Below, one piece after another: positions 51,433-64,000 of a stretch of 64,000 nt of DNA (position 1 is its first letter; each line of letters opens with the position of its first letter). Made by a program: the position numbers and the translations under genes. The stretch is from Impatiens glandulifera. Taxonomy: Eukaryota > Streptophyta > Magnoliopsida > Ericales > Balsaminaceae. The stretch spans positions 54,580,587 through 54,644,586 of the forward strand of contig NC_061865.1 of assembly GCF_907164915.1 (NCBI RefSeq), read 5' to 3'. The notes beneath the pieces are model-generated. The model was not told the DNA's origin. It saw only the letters and a program-made list of their open reading frames with translations, and made no database searches.

Positions 51433-54149
51433 TTATAAAATGGTTGTGAAGGCAAATGATTGAGCTACTAGAGAATTTTATTTTGGATATTGTGTAGATA
51501 AATAAAAGAAACATAAATGAAATACCCTGGTATGTTACTTAATTTTAAAAAAAAGGAAAGTATATTTATCATCAAAGTTTTTTTTTTAAAAAAATTTAGA
51601 AACCTGACCCGATTTTCAGAATTATTGACACTCATTTATCTAATGAATTATCATAAAAAAAATATTTATGTTTCAAAATATAAAAGAGTGTAATTGTATC
51701 TCACCTTGTCAATAAATAACTTTTAATTTATTTTTATGAGATATTAATAACATAAAATTTTAAAAACTTGGTAATTTTTTTATACCTTATTATTATATAT
51801 ATATATATATAAAAAGAGTTATAGATAGAGGAAATTTGAAAGAGAAATGAGGAAGGAATGAACCGGAAAAAAGATAAAGAATGAGAAAATTATTTTTTTC
51901 GTAAATTATTCTTTCTAAAATTTCATATCCAATCATTTCGCTTATATATATATATATTAAAATAGTTAAATTATATTTAACTATTTTTTTTTTAATATAA
52001 AACAAAGTTACAAGATTACTCTTTTTAACATTTTTGGTGGTTTTCTTAATGGTTGGATTTTTACTTAAAAATAAAATAAAATTATTATTGTAACATTAAA
52101 TTGTGACTCTTACATTGGTGCAGATTTGATATGGGTTATTTTAATATTTCATTTATCCCGTTAATAATTTATTAATCAAAATATTAAAATATTCTATATT
52201 TAAAATAAATAAATTATATTAATACTATTTAAGTTTTTTTTAATAAAATAAATAATCTCAAATAATTATCTATATATATATATATAATGATGCTTAATTT
52301 TTAAAGTGTCCGGATTGTCGAGTCGAGAGCTGTAGTTAATTTGGATATATGTGAGAGTAAATGGATATTTGGGTCGGATTGTGGGTTGACCCGTCCATAA
52401 ACTTAAAACGGTTAAAAATAAAATTAAAAATGTTATAGGTATGATTCGAACTTGAAACCTAACAAAAAACAAATACAACATTTTAATCAACTAGGCTAAT
52501 AACACTTTATATTTTAAATTCAACCCAAAATTTGATAAACGCGTGACATTTTAACAATATAAGTTCAACTTTTTAACTAACTAATATATATATATATATA
52601 TATATAATGATGCTTAATTTTTAAAGTTTCCGGATTGCCGGGTCGAGAGCTGTGGTTAATTTGGATATATGTAAGAGTAAATGGATACTTGGGTCGGATT
52701 GTGGGTTGACCCGCCCATAAACTTAAAACGGTTAAAAATAAAATTAAAAATGCTATAGTTCGAACTTGCAACCTAACAAAACAAGTACACCATTTTAACC
52801 AACTAGGCTAATAAAACTTTATATTTTAAATTTAACCCAAAATTTGATAAACGTGTGACATTTTAACAATATAAGTTCAACTTTTTAACTAACTAATATA
52901 TATATATAATGATGCTTAATTTTTAAAGTGTTCGGATTGCCGGGTCGTGAGCTATGGTTAATTTAGATATATGTGAGAGTAAATGGATATTTGGGTCGGA
53001 TTGTGGGTTGACCTGTCTATAAAAATTTTACCGTAATATTTTTTTCACAATTTTTTATATTATTAATCTTACATTTACACAGGATACATGCTAGTTTACA
53101 TAATAACACATGTTATTTAAATAACTGGATAGAAACCAGACCTAGGAATGACAATTATAAAATTAAAGATTTTTTTTTTTTGTTTTTTTTTTTTTGTTAG
53201 TTAGTCAGATGAAATAAAGATAATATTTGTGTTCCATCTTTGAACCTTAATAAACACAATTAAATATATAATATTATAAATATATTTATTTATTCTTTAT
53301 ATTTTATAAAATTATAATTTTTTTATAATATTATAAAATTTAAATATATTAATAAAACATTTTTTTTATTTTTTTTTATTTAGAGTATATGGTATAAGGT
53401 GTCGCCATACGAATTCAAAAATTTGAGAAAGAGAATATAATAATTTTTATATTGTAATTGCGCCCTAATCCACACGGGAAATTTGACGGGAAATTTGACG
53501 AAATAACTTTATTTTGACTTTTTGACCCACGCATAAAATTAAATACGCTGGTGACACATTTTTTATTTATTTATTTATTTATTTAGTTTTGGACGATTTT
53601 GCCTCTGTCGCGAGACGTCCACAATCGCGAGATGCAATTTTTAAAATTTTTTTTTTTTCGTTTCGCGATTATCGGTTGCGTCTCTCGATTGTGCACTTTT
53701 CACACGGCATCCAGTTGGTCTCGTAACGAGGACATTTTCGTAAAATAAAAAATAAAAAAAAATATCAGCTGGTCGAAAACTCAAATAAGACCATTTTAAG
53801 GCCATTTAGTAAAATTCCCCAATCTACCCATTGTCATACCCATTCACTATATAAATTAAATTTGTGTTTAAATAATAATAATAAATAAACAAACTTGTAA
53901 TACTTTAAATACGATTTCAATATTCAAAATAAATAAAAAAAATTCAAGCAAAACCCTTTTCTTTTACTAACGAGTGACGACTGCCAAAGATGAAGGGCTT
54001 TCGAATGACCTTAATTTCGAAGGTTTAGTAAAGCGCGGGATCTAGCTAGAGCGGACTCTCTCCAACTCTCGCACCATTTCTAGGTTGTCCAAGATTTTCC
54101 ACCTCAACATTCGTTTACGATACCCTTTTCGGAGTTCAAACTGTCTCCA
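50878..54149. other. Intergenic, TRAP-alpha to NUP188
   Basis: About 200 bases of TRAP-alpha 3' UTR come first. The rest is AT-rich, with an ATT microsatellite (about 51404-51432), several TA runs, the triplicated repeat at 52287-53030 and a CG-containing segment at about 53460-53750. The NUP188 leader begins near 53990. Confidence 0.55.
52287..53030 (-). repeat. Tandem triplication with tRNA-like (SINE-like) segment
   Basis: Units begin ATGATGCTTAATTTTTAAAG at 52287, 52607 and 52909 (periods 320 and 302); the third is cut short near 53030. A TA microsatellite sits at each junction. On the minus strand, units 1 and 2 carry an A-box-like TTAGCCTAGTTG (52482-52501; 52793-52812) and a B-box-like AAGTTCGAA (52441-52460; 52755-52772), as in tRNA-derived SINEs. 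Open frames inside are by-products. Confidence 0.8.
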
Positions 54150-57100
54150 ATGGCGTCTACACCATCTTCCTTCGATCAGACAACTAGCGTCAAGTCTGTA
54201 GACTCTTCACTATGGTGGGACTCATTCAAGCTACTTCTTTCCGAACTAGAGAACTCTCCTTTGTCTTCCGACTTCCCACCCAGCTTGGTAATTGAAATAA
54301 AAGAACATTCTTTGTTCAAATATGGTTTTTGTTTTTTTTGGGTAGCGGGCTGAGTTTGGATGTTTTACAGATTAATAAGTTGAGAGATAATCGTGCGTGG
54401 CTGTTGGATACTGTTTCATTCTTCAAGCCGCCTAATCAAAAGTCTAGAGATGCTTTGAATGCACGTCAGGTTAATGTTGGGGAGCATAAATTAATCATAT
54501 TGCCTGAACTAAGAGAGGCTACTCTAAAAATCAGCTCAATTTTGGTATGGTATTCTTATCCTCCATTTGTTTGATAGTGGGTGATTCAATTTTAGTCCAT
54601 GAAATCATTATTTCTCTCTATACTTATGGTGGTTGTTGGCAGCTTTAATTAAATTAGATATGATTATATTTTGAGATACTGGAGATGTTGAGTGATTTGT
54701 ATGGACCGCAAACATTGATTTCTTTTGGGTTTTTTGTCATTAGATTATAAAAGAATCTCTTTGAAAAGGGGGTGTCCAGGAAAAGTGGAGATAGCTCTAG
54801 ATTCCATTTTTTGTTTATCTGGTAAATGGATTATCAATGATATGGATGGGTTTATAGTGTTTATAATAGATATAATAGACACAATTTAGATACTTGGTTT
54901 CATCCTCGAGTGTGTAATTAATGTTTTAACTTTAAGCGGGCAATATACACTCCAGATTGATATTCCATGTTTGTTAATAACAAAGTTTTTATTGTTGTTC
55001 CAGTGTTTAGATGAGATTCAGACGTACATTCTTGTCAATATGTCCATAAAGCAAAACAATCTTCCGGGAAATCAAATGGTTCCCGAACTCCTCAATTTTG
55101 TAAGTGCTATTTTTCTTCCATCTGTTATTGCTTTTGAATGTTGGCTGTTTTCATAACGAAAAAGAAATGTGACTAAATTCAATTATGAATTTATTGGAGA
55201 AGAGCTTTTATGATTCCACTTACAATAGTATAACATACTGATTATTATATGTGATGTGTTTAATGTCTTCTTTATTTTTATGATATTCTTCTGAAGGCAA
55301 TGCTTCAATACTACATTGAACGACAGTGCTTGTTGAAGTGCCCTCGGCAGATTCTCATGCATGCTTGTAAGTTCATGAAACTTTCACCTTTTTCTTCCTA
55401 GTATTCTTTAGTTAATGCAGATTGCACAATCCCTTTTATTCAGAATCAAGGAATTCTCACTTACATATTTTAGTAAGCTCTACAAAATTAGAGTTTCATG
55501 GAGTTTGCTAATTTATGTCCGAAATTATACTGTTGTATTATCTGATTTTTGGCTACCATTTAAAGCTAGCATGTAATGTGCAGTATATATTCACGATGAT
55601 TACAAAGATGATAGTTCTGCAAGGAAGGAAGCTCAAGACCTTATTTCCAAGGGTCTAGAACAACGGTTACTATCTCTCCTGCAGAATCTTATGTCCCGTG
55701 GTTATCCAGAAAATATGGTAACCTTGCCATTGCATTGTCATGTTTCCTGATTGCAGTTTACTTTATATTTTATTGATTATAATTGTATAGTTCATGACAG
55801 GAAAAGTATGTGCTTATTGCTGAACTGCTTTATCTATTTCCTGTTGTTGTTTCACTTTATTGTATGTAGACTATGCTGAAGGTTGAGAACGTTATAGAAG
55901 TCAATACTGTTGATGATCCTAGTTAAACTGTAAAACACACTAAAAATTATAAATGGGAATGGAATATAATTTCTACATTTTGTTAACTGGACAAAGAGAT
56001 GTTGGCTGATTGGAACCTTTGAGTGAGTAAAATCCAAAACAAGATTTGTTTGAATATATTGTGGAGTCTAAGATCAAGAAGATAATGTAGAGTCCAGAAT
56101 TCTTGGAATTGTTTTGACCATATCAATCATGTATTTATAATCATGATTTGTTTTCTATTTTGGAGCTAAACTTCCTACTCTTTGTTATTAGTTCCTGCAA
56201 ATGGGCCGTAATCTTTAGCATTATCAACGATTATTTTATTTGCCATGTCATTCAATCTTATATTATATCTTTAGTTGATTATGGTTTCTTATAGGATGTT
56301 GATATTTTCACCTTATGGGCCGAGGAGATGCTGATAGAAGAGAATTTGATCCTTGATATCATTTTCCTCTTATATTACGAGTCCTATAGTGTTTGTAATG
56401 GCAAGCAATGGAAACAGTTCTGTGAACTTTATGAGGTAATTGTTCTTGCAATGTCTGGCTTTACATTCTTTTTTGGGACTACATTCACCTAGTTGAACCT
56501 TAATACAGGGAGCCATATCTGGGTCTTCTAATTTAGAAAAGCTGGCAGTATCATCTGAAGCAGTTCGGTCCATATATCATCTCAGACTGCAACTTCTACT
56601 AATCCTAATGGAAACTCTGGACCTTGAAAGCCTCCTCCAAATGATTCATGATGAAAAGCCTTTTAGGTGATCAGGACTGTTTATTCTGTTCTTGCATTTC
56701 TTTATGGTTTCTGTTATGGTTATGGATACTGGAATGCATAAAAAGAATCTGCTGCAAGAACTTGTTGTTCATGTGAGGTTTTCCCTTTCATTATACTAAA
56801 TTGTTACTTTGAAAAATGTCTATAGTGGATTACAATTTTCTATCAATGACTACTAAGAAAGGAATTTTTCATCAAAATACTTATGTAGTTTGAGCTTTTA
56901 ACTATGTTTGAAATATGAAACCAATTCCCAACACAATTTTTTTTAAAATCATGCAACACAGCTCCAACTCATTCTGGGGGACTAAAATATTTGTTCACCT
57001 GCTAAATCAGCAGGTTGCTTGAATATTGAGCACTAGTACATAATTTGAATTAAAATCCTTGTATTACAAACTTCTGGACCTTGCAGTTTGAGTAATCACT

Positions 57101-60100
57101 GTGATCAGTCCCTTCATAAAAAATGTTAGGATCTTTTTTCATTACTCATAGGATAAGTCTTGCAAGTAGAACATGCTAAATGCTTGGGCACAAAAGTGAC
57201 AAGAAAGAATTAATGTTTTTAGATGATCCCAAATACCTGTTTATTGTCCTATGAGAAGTCTGAATTTTCTTGAGAGTTCCTTATGGTCTAGTACCTCTAT
57301 CATCCGACATGTAGGTCTAGAAATAACAAAAACTTTAGTATCCAACCTTTGTTTGTCCTTTGATATAAAAAGATTGACTAGATACCTTGCAGGTCATTTA
57401 TCTTAGGTATTGTATTGTAGAACCTTCATAAAATACTTACCTAGTTTTTTTTTTCTATTATCAGAACTTACAATATGACTTCCTAATCCATTTCAGTGAG
57501 GGTTCGATCACCTTTTCCTTGAGAGATATCCAAGAAATGGATGCACACATTTCTGCTCTAAGTGCTTTTGAAACAAGGGAAGCGGGTCCCTTAATTCTAA
57601 CTTGGGCGGTGTTCCTTTGTCTCGTGTTATCACTTCCCAGAAAAGAGGAAAACAGTATACTGATGGTATGATCTTCAATGATATGCTATATTTGGCTGAA
57701 ATGTTTATTACATTTGGTATTTACATGCCTAATATTGTTGCAGGAAATTGATCATCTTGGCTATCTTCGTCAAGCATTTGAAGTTGGATCCTTAAATTAT
57801 TTTCTTGAAATTCTTGAAAGTGAAATAATGAATGGTTCTGATGTGAGTTTCTTGGCTAATACTTGTTACTCTGTCATTATTAGTTCCCATATATCTTGAA
57901 TGTTATTGGGTTCTTTTCTCAAGACCACACCTTCATTATATGCTTCTATTTTGCCAACTATATAGCCTTTGTTGGAAGCTTGACATTTGCTTTATTCATT
58001 AGAGTCCAGTTGCAGGTTATCGAAGTGTTTTGCGAACATTTGTCTCATCATTTATTGCGTCTTATGAAATCAGTCTCCAGGTAATTGTGTGGCACTTTTG
58101 ATTATTTAATTTGTCAATTCATTTCATTGTGCTTTCTAAGGTAGCATGCTGTTTAACTATTGCAGTTGGAGGATAATACGCTTCAATTGATACTGAGTAT
58201 CATCTGCAAAATTTATCAAGGAGAGGTTTGTGGTTTATTGATGTACAGAGGTTTCCAGGCTTAGTCCCTACTGGCTTCCTTTCAGTTGATTGATTTGATT
58301 TCCTATGAATGATCCAGGAGTCACTTTGCACTCAATTTTGGGACAAGGACAGTTTCATTGATGGTCCCATTCGGTGTCTTCTTTGCACCCTAGAGGGTGA
58401 GTTCCCATTTAGGATGGCCGAACTTGTGCGTGTGTTATCAGCCCTGTGTGAAGGTGCTTGGCCTGCAGAATGTGTGTAAGTTGAAGTGCCTTTCTTTTAC
58501 CCGGTTATTTGTTTATGTTTAATCTTATTGGAGTTGTAGGTAATAGTAGTTGGACCTACAAGGCATGTGTTAGATTCACGTGGCAATTGCATTTTAATAC
58601 TTGAACCCCTGCTTTATGGCTGGATGCCACAACCATGCTGGTTTTGCCTTTGGTGTAGTTGGGTGCCTAGGTTCCTTGTATGATTGAATTTAGCTTATCA
58701 TGAAGCAAATCTTGATTGTTACTGTAATATGTTGGTTCCCTGGGTACAAAGTGAAGAATATTGGAGAATGATAGTTCACATATAAGCAATTCATTTGTAA
58801 AAACTGATATTAAGGAGGGAAGAGAACACAAGTTAATGTGTATGTTCACCATGGATTGCACAAATCAGTGTTCTGGGCGCTTGAGGGAAAGACAAGTTTT
58901 ATTGTCTTCCCCTTTAATATCAACAAATTATTTACTTGAAGAGCCCAGGAAAAGAACATTAACTTGGAACTTCAACAATCCCAAAGGGTGCTGCTAAATT
59001 TACCTTAATCTCTCTCCTACAGATAAACATAAAAAAGAGAACACTGTCCTTGCCTTGTTCTTGCTCTTCCTACATTACCATTTAACTAAACAGGTTTTAA
59101 TCAAGAGACTATCTACTAAATGAAGCTTTAAAAGGAGATAGATGGAAATGATTTGAGTTTCTTTACTTGTTCAATGAAGCTTCTAATCTATCAGGGATTC
59201 AGATTTTTTTTTATTTTAAAAAGGACAAACTTTTCACTAAAAAAGATAGCAAGTTGCGTTTAATCGTTTCAAAGGGAGTGGGGTTTGGGGGGAGGCCAAA
59301 AAAAGAAAAAGAAACAGGTGACATCAAGCTAAATGTCAATAAGTTCAAAAAATTATCATCCCATGCATATCCCTCTTTTCTAGATTGAAGCGAACACGTG
59401 CATCATGAATAATTTGAGTCTATCAAATTCGTAGCCTTTCCCATCGAAGACTCTTCTGCTTCTCTCTTTCTGGTTTCCAGTCGTCCACAATGTTGTTGCC
59501 AGATCCCTATCAGGGCCGGCCCTGAGGTAAGGCAACCAATGCACTTGCATAGGGCCCCCCACTTTTATAGGGCCCCCATTTTTTTATATCTAATAATATA
59601 ATATTATTAATATTATTTTTTCCTCTTTTTTCTCGTTTAATATTAAATATATATTATAAAAATAATTTTTATATCTCCTTTTTAGTCTCGTATTATAATA
59701 TATTAATTATTTATATTTTATTTTATTAATTTAAATTAAAATTTTTTTTTTTACTCTTTTAGGGGGCCCCAAAATTTAAATTTGCATAGGGCCCCAAAAT
59801 CTCAGGGCCGGCCCTGATCCCTATTCAATCTATTTAGTTCAAAAGATGGCGACATTGTATAATTAGTTCCTTTGATAGTTTGAAATGAATTGATTTGTTG
59901 AGATATGTCGGGAAAGCATGGTCACCATTCGATGACATTATTATAATTATTCAATTGTTTGCTATTTTACATTTCTGAAATTTTATATATTTACAGGTAC
60001 AATTTTCTCAACAAGTCTGTTGGTGTGTCATCTTTGTTTCAACTAAGTAATGGGTCCTTCATTGACGAAGTTTCACTGATTGTTCAAACCAATCTTCTGT

Positions 60101-63100
60101 TGCCCATACCTAAAGTTGAAGGTTTGCTTGTTCCCTGTAAAACACGTGGTCATATTGTAAGGATGATAGATGGAAATACTGCTCTTGTCCGGTGGGAGGT
60201 AAATGGATTTCATCCTCTTTACTTTTTGTTTGGGTGGAGATATATTTTACCTTTTGTACTTTTTGTATAGTTTGCTTCACGTAATTTGTGGTGAGTAGTG
60301 AATACTCATTTCTTATTGTTCAAATGTAGCTATTAGTTCTATCTATTATGATTGTTGTGCAACTTGCTATAATGGAATTCTTTTATCACATGTTATATAC
60401 TGTATGTTTGCTACAATGACTAGTTTGGGTTTCAAAATATGAATATAGTTTTACATTGGGTTCATATCCATGAGGGCAACTATGTTTAAAAGATAGTTCC
60501 TGTCTCCTTTTATTTTGAACAATTAACCTTGTATAAAGGAGTAGGTTAGTGGTAAAGTATGTGGCCACTGATCATACAAGTGATTTTCCATCAATTACCA
60601 TGCTTAATGTGATCGTAGGCCTTGAAGATGCAGTTTGTTAGAATATGTTTGACTTACAGTAACTGTTTGTTTACGTTTAGTACGTACTTACAAATATATG
60701 GTAAATTATTTTTCTTTGATCTGTTTGCTCATTCTCCTTGGACCTATTTATCCTTTTTTCCGCAGTATGTGCAATCTGGGATGGTATTGTTGATCTGGCG
60801 CTTGGCTCAGAGTTTGTATCTTGATAGCTCTGGAGAGGACCTTGTCATTCTTGAATTACTTAGTCGAATTGTATCATTTAACATGGTAATGGTCTATGAT
60901 TTTGATTAGTTACTGGAGATGTTTCTTGACTTAGTATGATGAGCTTTCATCTTAGTTCCTTTTCTCTTATGTTTACATCTGTATCTCGTTTTCTCCTTAG
61001 GCTGCATGCTATAGTTTGATGGGCACTGGTGGCTCACTGCATGTTAAAAATCCTGGTTTGGATGGGCACACAGAAGCTAACTTATGGTAAACTTGAACCA
61101 ATTATTGCTTCCAAATCTATGCAATTTCTGTGTCTTATTTTTAAGGGTCTGGTATTTTGTTAGATGATAGCTCTTTTTTTCATGCAGGGTAAATGTGGCT
61201 GCAACTATTTGCAGTTTCATAAAAAAAACATCCTCTAGTCACAATGGTCCATTAATGATGTCAATGAGCATTGGTATACTGGCAAGAATGTTAAAATGGT
61301 ATTTCATTCTTTGCTAGTCAAAATGATGATTTTTTCTTTCTTGCTGCTTTGAATATCTGCATCATGAGTGTACTTACTTCTTACCTTTCCTAGTATCTGA
61401 ATTATAATTATTAATTTCAAGGGTCCCTTCCCCTTTAACGGTTGAACGCATCTTGCGCTCTTTTTAATAAAAGTCGTTATTAATTTCAAGGTAGAGGCTG
61501 ACATGTTATCAAAATGTAAAGTTTGATACATCATGTAGGGTAAAAAGTACTCTAAATCCATCACTATTAGCAACTATTAATTAGTGGCCCTATTTCTAAG
61601 CCTACCATAAAATAAGACATCAGTTAATATCCATGCCTTTTGAGATAGACACTTAATCCTTTATTAAATTGACCATGGACTTGCACCTTCATGTCTTATT
61701 TATCAGATTCTAGCTTTAAGTCTGTTCCCTGCTCTGATTAGGACCATTCTTGGACAACTAAATAGTTTATACACCAGATATATGTTGCTTTAATAATCTG
61801 TGCCATTTGAGGCACACATATTGCTTCATTGTTATTATGGATGTTATATTTCTGTTTGTACTTAGATGTTTTTCCAGTTTTCTTATCTTTACCTCGTCCT
61901 TCTTTTTGTATTGCAGCTATCCCTCTTGCATTCTTGAAATGGTTCTACATGCAAATATATTTGATGTAGACTTGAGGTTGAATCCATTGAGTATTCACAA
62001 TGATGGGCTCTCTAGGTAAATTGACTTGGTTCTTATGTAAAATTCCTATGCTTTACTCTGATAATTCGTAGATGTGTAACATTATGCCTAGTTTCAACTG
62101 TTTGAGTCTGTAGTAGGCTCATTCCTAACACCCTGATTTCTAAATTCTAATTAAGGGTACTGTTACACTTTATTTTTAGAATAAAGGGCTTAGATGAGAA
62201 AGATAATATCGTGTAATAGATTTAGGGTTTATAGATTTAGAGATGAGAGTCAAGAGAGAATGGGAGGTAAGGGACCAAGACAAATCTTCATTCTTCATTT
62301 GATAGATTTTCCTATAGTTGAGCATATCTATTTATACTCATTGATATGCCACATCTCATATTAGCTTTAACAAATTAGTGAGGTGGAAAAATTGGCATCC
62401 TAATTTAAATGACAAAGTAAAGTTTAGGGACTTCTCGACTATTTATGCTCTAACTAATAACCCTAACCCTACTAACCTTAACAGGTACATACGTTTCTCT
62501 AGTATTTTTCAATTAAAACTCACATATGTGAACATAATATTAATAGTCCTCTAAATCAACAATTATCGTGTAATCTGGATAATGCTTACATACAAAATGA
62601 GGTTTACTTTGACTGATGTTTTAGAGGCAATCATCAAACTCATGAAATCTATGAGTTTTATTTCATGTTATATTCTAAGCATAGAAACATTTTATGTAGG
62701 AGATGTGATCTTATTGAAAGACTTGATTCCAATATTTATAAAAACTACATAAAGATAGGGTAGGATAGTTAAATCAATCAAGTTCTCATGATATAATTAC
62801 ACGTGGTTCTTCAATGAGTCTATTTGGAAAGTTATATTTTATCACAATTTTTGTTGCACAATCACAATCTATTGGAAAATCCCCAAAGTTGATTTTTTTT
62901 AAAAGGTAAACTTTTATTCCCCAAAGTATGGTTGAATGAGATCACAGTTCATTTGAAAATTAAAATTGTGGCTATTTATTTTTGAAAAATGTCAACATTC
63001 ATAGAAAAAAAGAGCCCAAGAAGTGTTCAATGGTTACAAATGGGGGAGGGAAAAAAGAAATCAGAAAACAAAACAAAGCGAAAGACAAACTAGGAGCTAG

Positions 63101-63773
63101 ATGCCGATAAGGTCAAAAATTTCCATCCTGTACAAAACCCCCTCTTCCGAATAGAGGCAAACGTATGGAGCATAAACCCTTTAATTCGTTTGGTGCCAAA
63201 ACTCTCTCTTGGAAGGTTCTTTGGTTCCTTTCTTTCCAGATCGTCTACCACCAGATGAGGGGGATGAACTTCCAGTCATCTGCAATATTATTGCTCTTGC
63301 CCCAGTTGATCCATTTCTCCCAAAAGTCAGAAACTTTGGGAGGACATCCCATTGAATGTTGAGCAAGTTCTGCAAGAGGGCCCACATGTCTCTTGCACGA
63401 GGGTCCAAAATTGTGTCTGTTTTATAACCCAAAAGTTTGTGACATAAATTTTTGTTTAGTATATGTAACTTAAAAGATTTTGTTTTCTTGCCAAATGTAG
63501 TTTTATTTGGATTTTAATAAAATAAAAAAACGAGTAATTAAACAGGCTCAGTATATAATTTTAAATTTAAGTTCATCACAAGCAAATATACAATTCTTCA
63601 TTGAATGCGGGATATCTTAAACTTCTAGAATTCTGTTGGTTTGTTGTTATATTGTTACATCTTCTTACTTTCATGAGGAAATTTCAGGGGATCATGGATG
63701 CTTCCTGGAAAGCTTGTAAACATGCTTCTAATTGACTGTGAACATAATGATGGTTGCCCCTTAACACTTTCAG
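54150..63773 (+). CDS. NUP188: Nucleoporin NUP188 (5' part, exons 1-18; continues past window)
   Basis: Scaffold protein of the nuclear pore inner ring. Exons: 54150-54287, 54371-54544, 55004-55099, 55297-55366, 55584-55717, 56295-56435, 56509-56666, 57497-57665, 57744-57842, 58003-58080, 58166-58225, 58318-58475, 59997-60198, 60766-60885, 61001-61086, 61188-61298, 61917-62015, 63688-63773. All are GT-AG, and frames join over about 726 codons. The start MASTPSS..SLWWDSF and blocks such as YYIERQCLLKCPRQI, VDIFTLWAEE, LILDIIFLLYYES and LLLILMETLDLESLLQM match plant NUP188. It is not NUP205, whose plant N-terminus differs. The full protein should be about 1,900-2,000 aa, so more than half lies beyond 64000. 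Introns 12 and 17 carry transposon relics. Confidence 0.93.
59200..59510 (-). mobile_element. LINE relic in NUP188 intron 12
   Basis: This aligns with the better-preserved minus-strand LINE end in intron 17. Shared stretches include ATAAG(T/G)TCAAAAA, CCCTCTT and AACTTCCAGTC-like TTTCCAGTC. The reading frame is broken. Its 5' side is interrupted by the hAT MITE at 59511. Confidence 0.55.
59511..59816. mobile_element. hAT MITE with perfect target duplication (306 bp)
   Basis: Perfect 16-bp terminal inverted repeats CAGGGCCGGCCCTGAG are flanked by a perfect 8-bp duplication ATCCCTAT (59503-59510 and 59817-59824). Inner motifs GCATAGGGCCCC recur near both ends. The interior is AT-rich and non-coding. 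It sits in NUP188 intron 12, inside a LINE relic. Confidence 0.95.
62890..63432 (-). mobile_element. LINE relic in NUP188 intron 17
   Basis: Read on the minus strand, broken frames encode the typical LINE RT C-terminus: WALLQNLLNIQWDV, then P-x-F-x-x-W-E-K-W-I-N-W-G, then I-W-K-E-R-N-Q-R-T-F near 63210-63240. A frameshift lies near 63330. The likely 3' end lies towards 62900, where a T-run on the plus strand marks the poly-A tail. Confidence 0.75.
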
Positions 63774-64000
63774 GTAATTATTTTGTGTGTTGAGGGTGGG
63801 GGTAATCTAGTGGTTTCTGTACTCATTCTTTTCTTATTGGTTTCTGTATTTATTCTGTACTCAGTGGTGATATCTCTTTTATGTGTGGTTTATGTCATTC
63901 ACGGGTATTTTCATTCATGCGATGTGCAAATGTTATTAGTGCTAGACATTAAATATTAGGCAAAGGTTGAATATGTAATAAGGAGGAAATTCTGAACAAA

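Noticed and set aside
52266..52771. Two similar minus-strand frames with TFLILFLTVLSLW..GQPTIRPKYPF
   Set aside because: They come from two units of the same tandem repeat and have differing ends; no protein family was recognised.
54150..63773. NUP205 as identity of the large gene
   Set aside because: The N-terminal sequence (SLWWDSF..) and the YYIERQCLLKC block fit NUP188; plant NUP205 starts differently.

Overview
This is nuclear DNA from a plant, most likely a core eudicot. Genes carry many short GT-AG introns in AT-rich sequence. The gene set is plant-specific: SAURs, a CC-NB-LRR immune receptor, a LAP5-type polyketide synthase and a chloroplast-targeted triosephosphate isomerase. Non-genic DNA is full of hAT, LINE and MITE relics typical of plants. 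I cannot fix the family or species from sequence alone.

Layout. 1-4.5 kb: a small SAUR (auxin-responsive) cluster on the minus strand. It has two intact genes and one copy broken by a single-base deletion; the broken copy lies in a diverged duplicate, over 1.3 kb long, of the first gene and its promoter. 6.1-10.7 kb: an RPS2/RPS5-type CC-NB-LRR gene in four phase-0 exons (about 1,318 aa). 11-13 kb: a LINE relic and a Tourist-like MITE. 13.5 kb: a further intact SAUR on the plus strand. 14-24.1 kb: a repeat region without genes. It holds two hAT elements, a LINE relic, a 1.7-kb element built from inverted ACGTGTTAAAC-type minisatellite blocks, a 71-bp tandem array, an isolated LTR and a 1.09-kb imperfect palindrome ending about 390 bp before the next gene.

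24.5-27.6 kb: methylthioadenosine nucleosidase (8 exons, 265 aa). 29.2-30.7 kb: a LAP5/PKSB-type polyketide synthase for sporopollenin (2 exons, 399 aa). 34.07-34.47 kb: an intron-less 131-aa membrane protein of unknown function. 35.9-40.7 kb, minus strand: plastid triosephosphate isomerase (9 exons, 319 aa), with two tandem tRNA-Leu(AAG) genes inside intron 7, one apparent GC-AG intron and a duplicated exon-1 splice donor. 44.1-46.8 kb: a 1.98-kb hAT element with a perfect 8-bp target duplication, next to another MITE. 47.7-50.9 kb: TRAP-alpha of the ER translocon (8 exons, 258 aa). 52.3-53.0 kb: a tandem triplication carrying a tRNA-like (SINE-like) segment. 54.15 kb to the window end: the first 18 exons of nucleoporin NUP188, with LINE relics in introns 12 and 17 and a 306-bp hAT MITE with perfect target duplication.

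The genes are independent loci and do not form a pathway. The most striking non-genic structures are the inverted ACGTG minisatellite element (18.0-19.7 kb), the 520-bp-arm palindrome (23.0-24.1 kb) and the nested tRNA pair. Splice sites were inferred by eye from GT/AG signals, frame continuity and family alignment from memory. No database search was possible.
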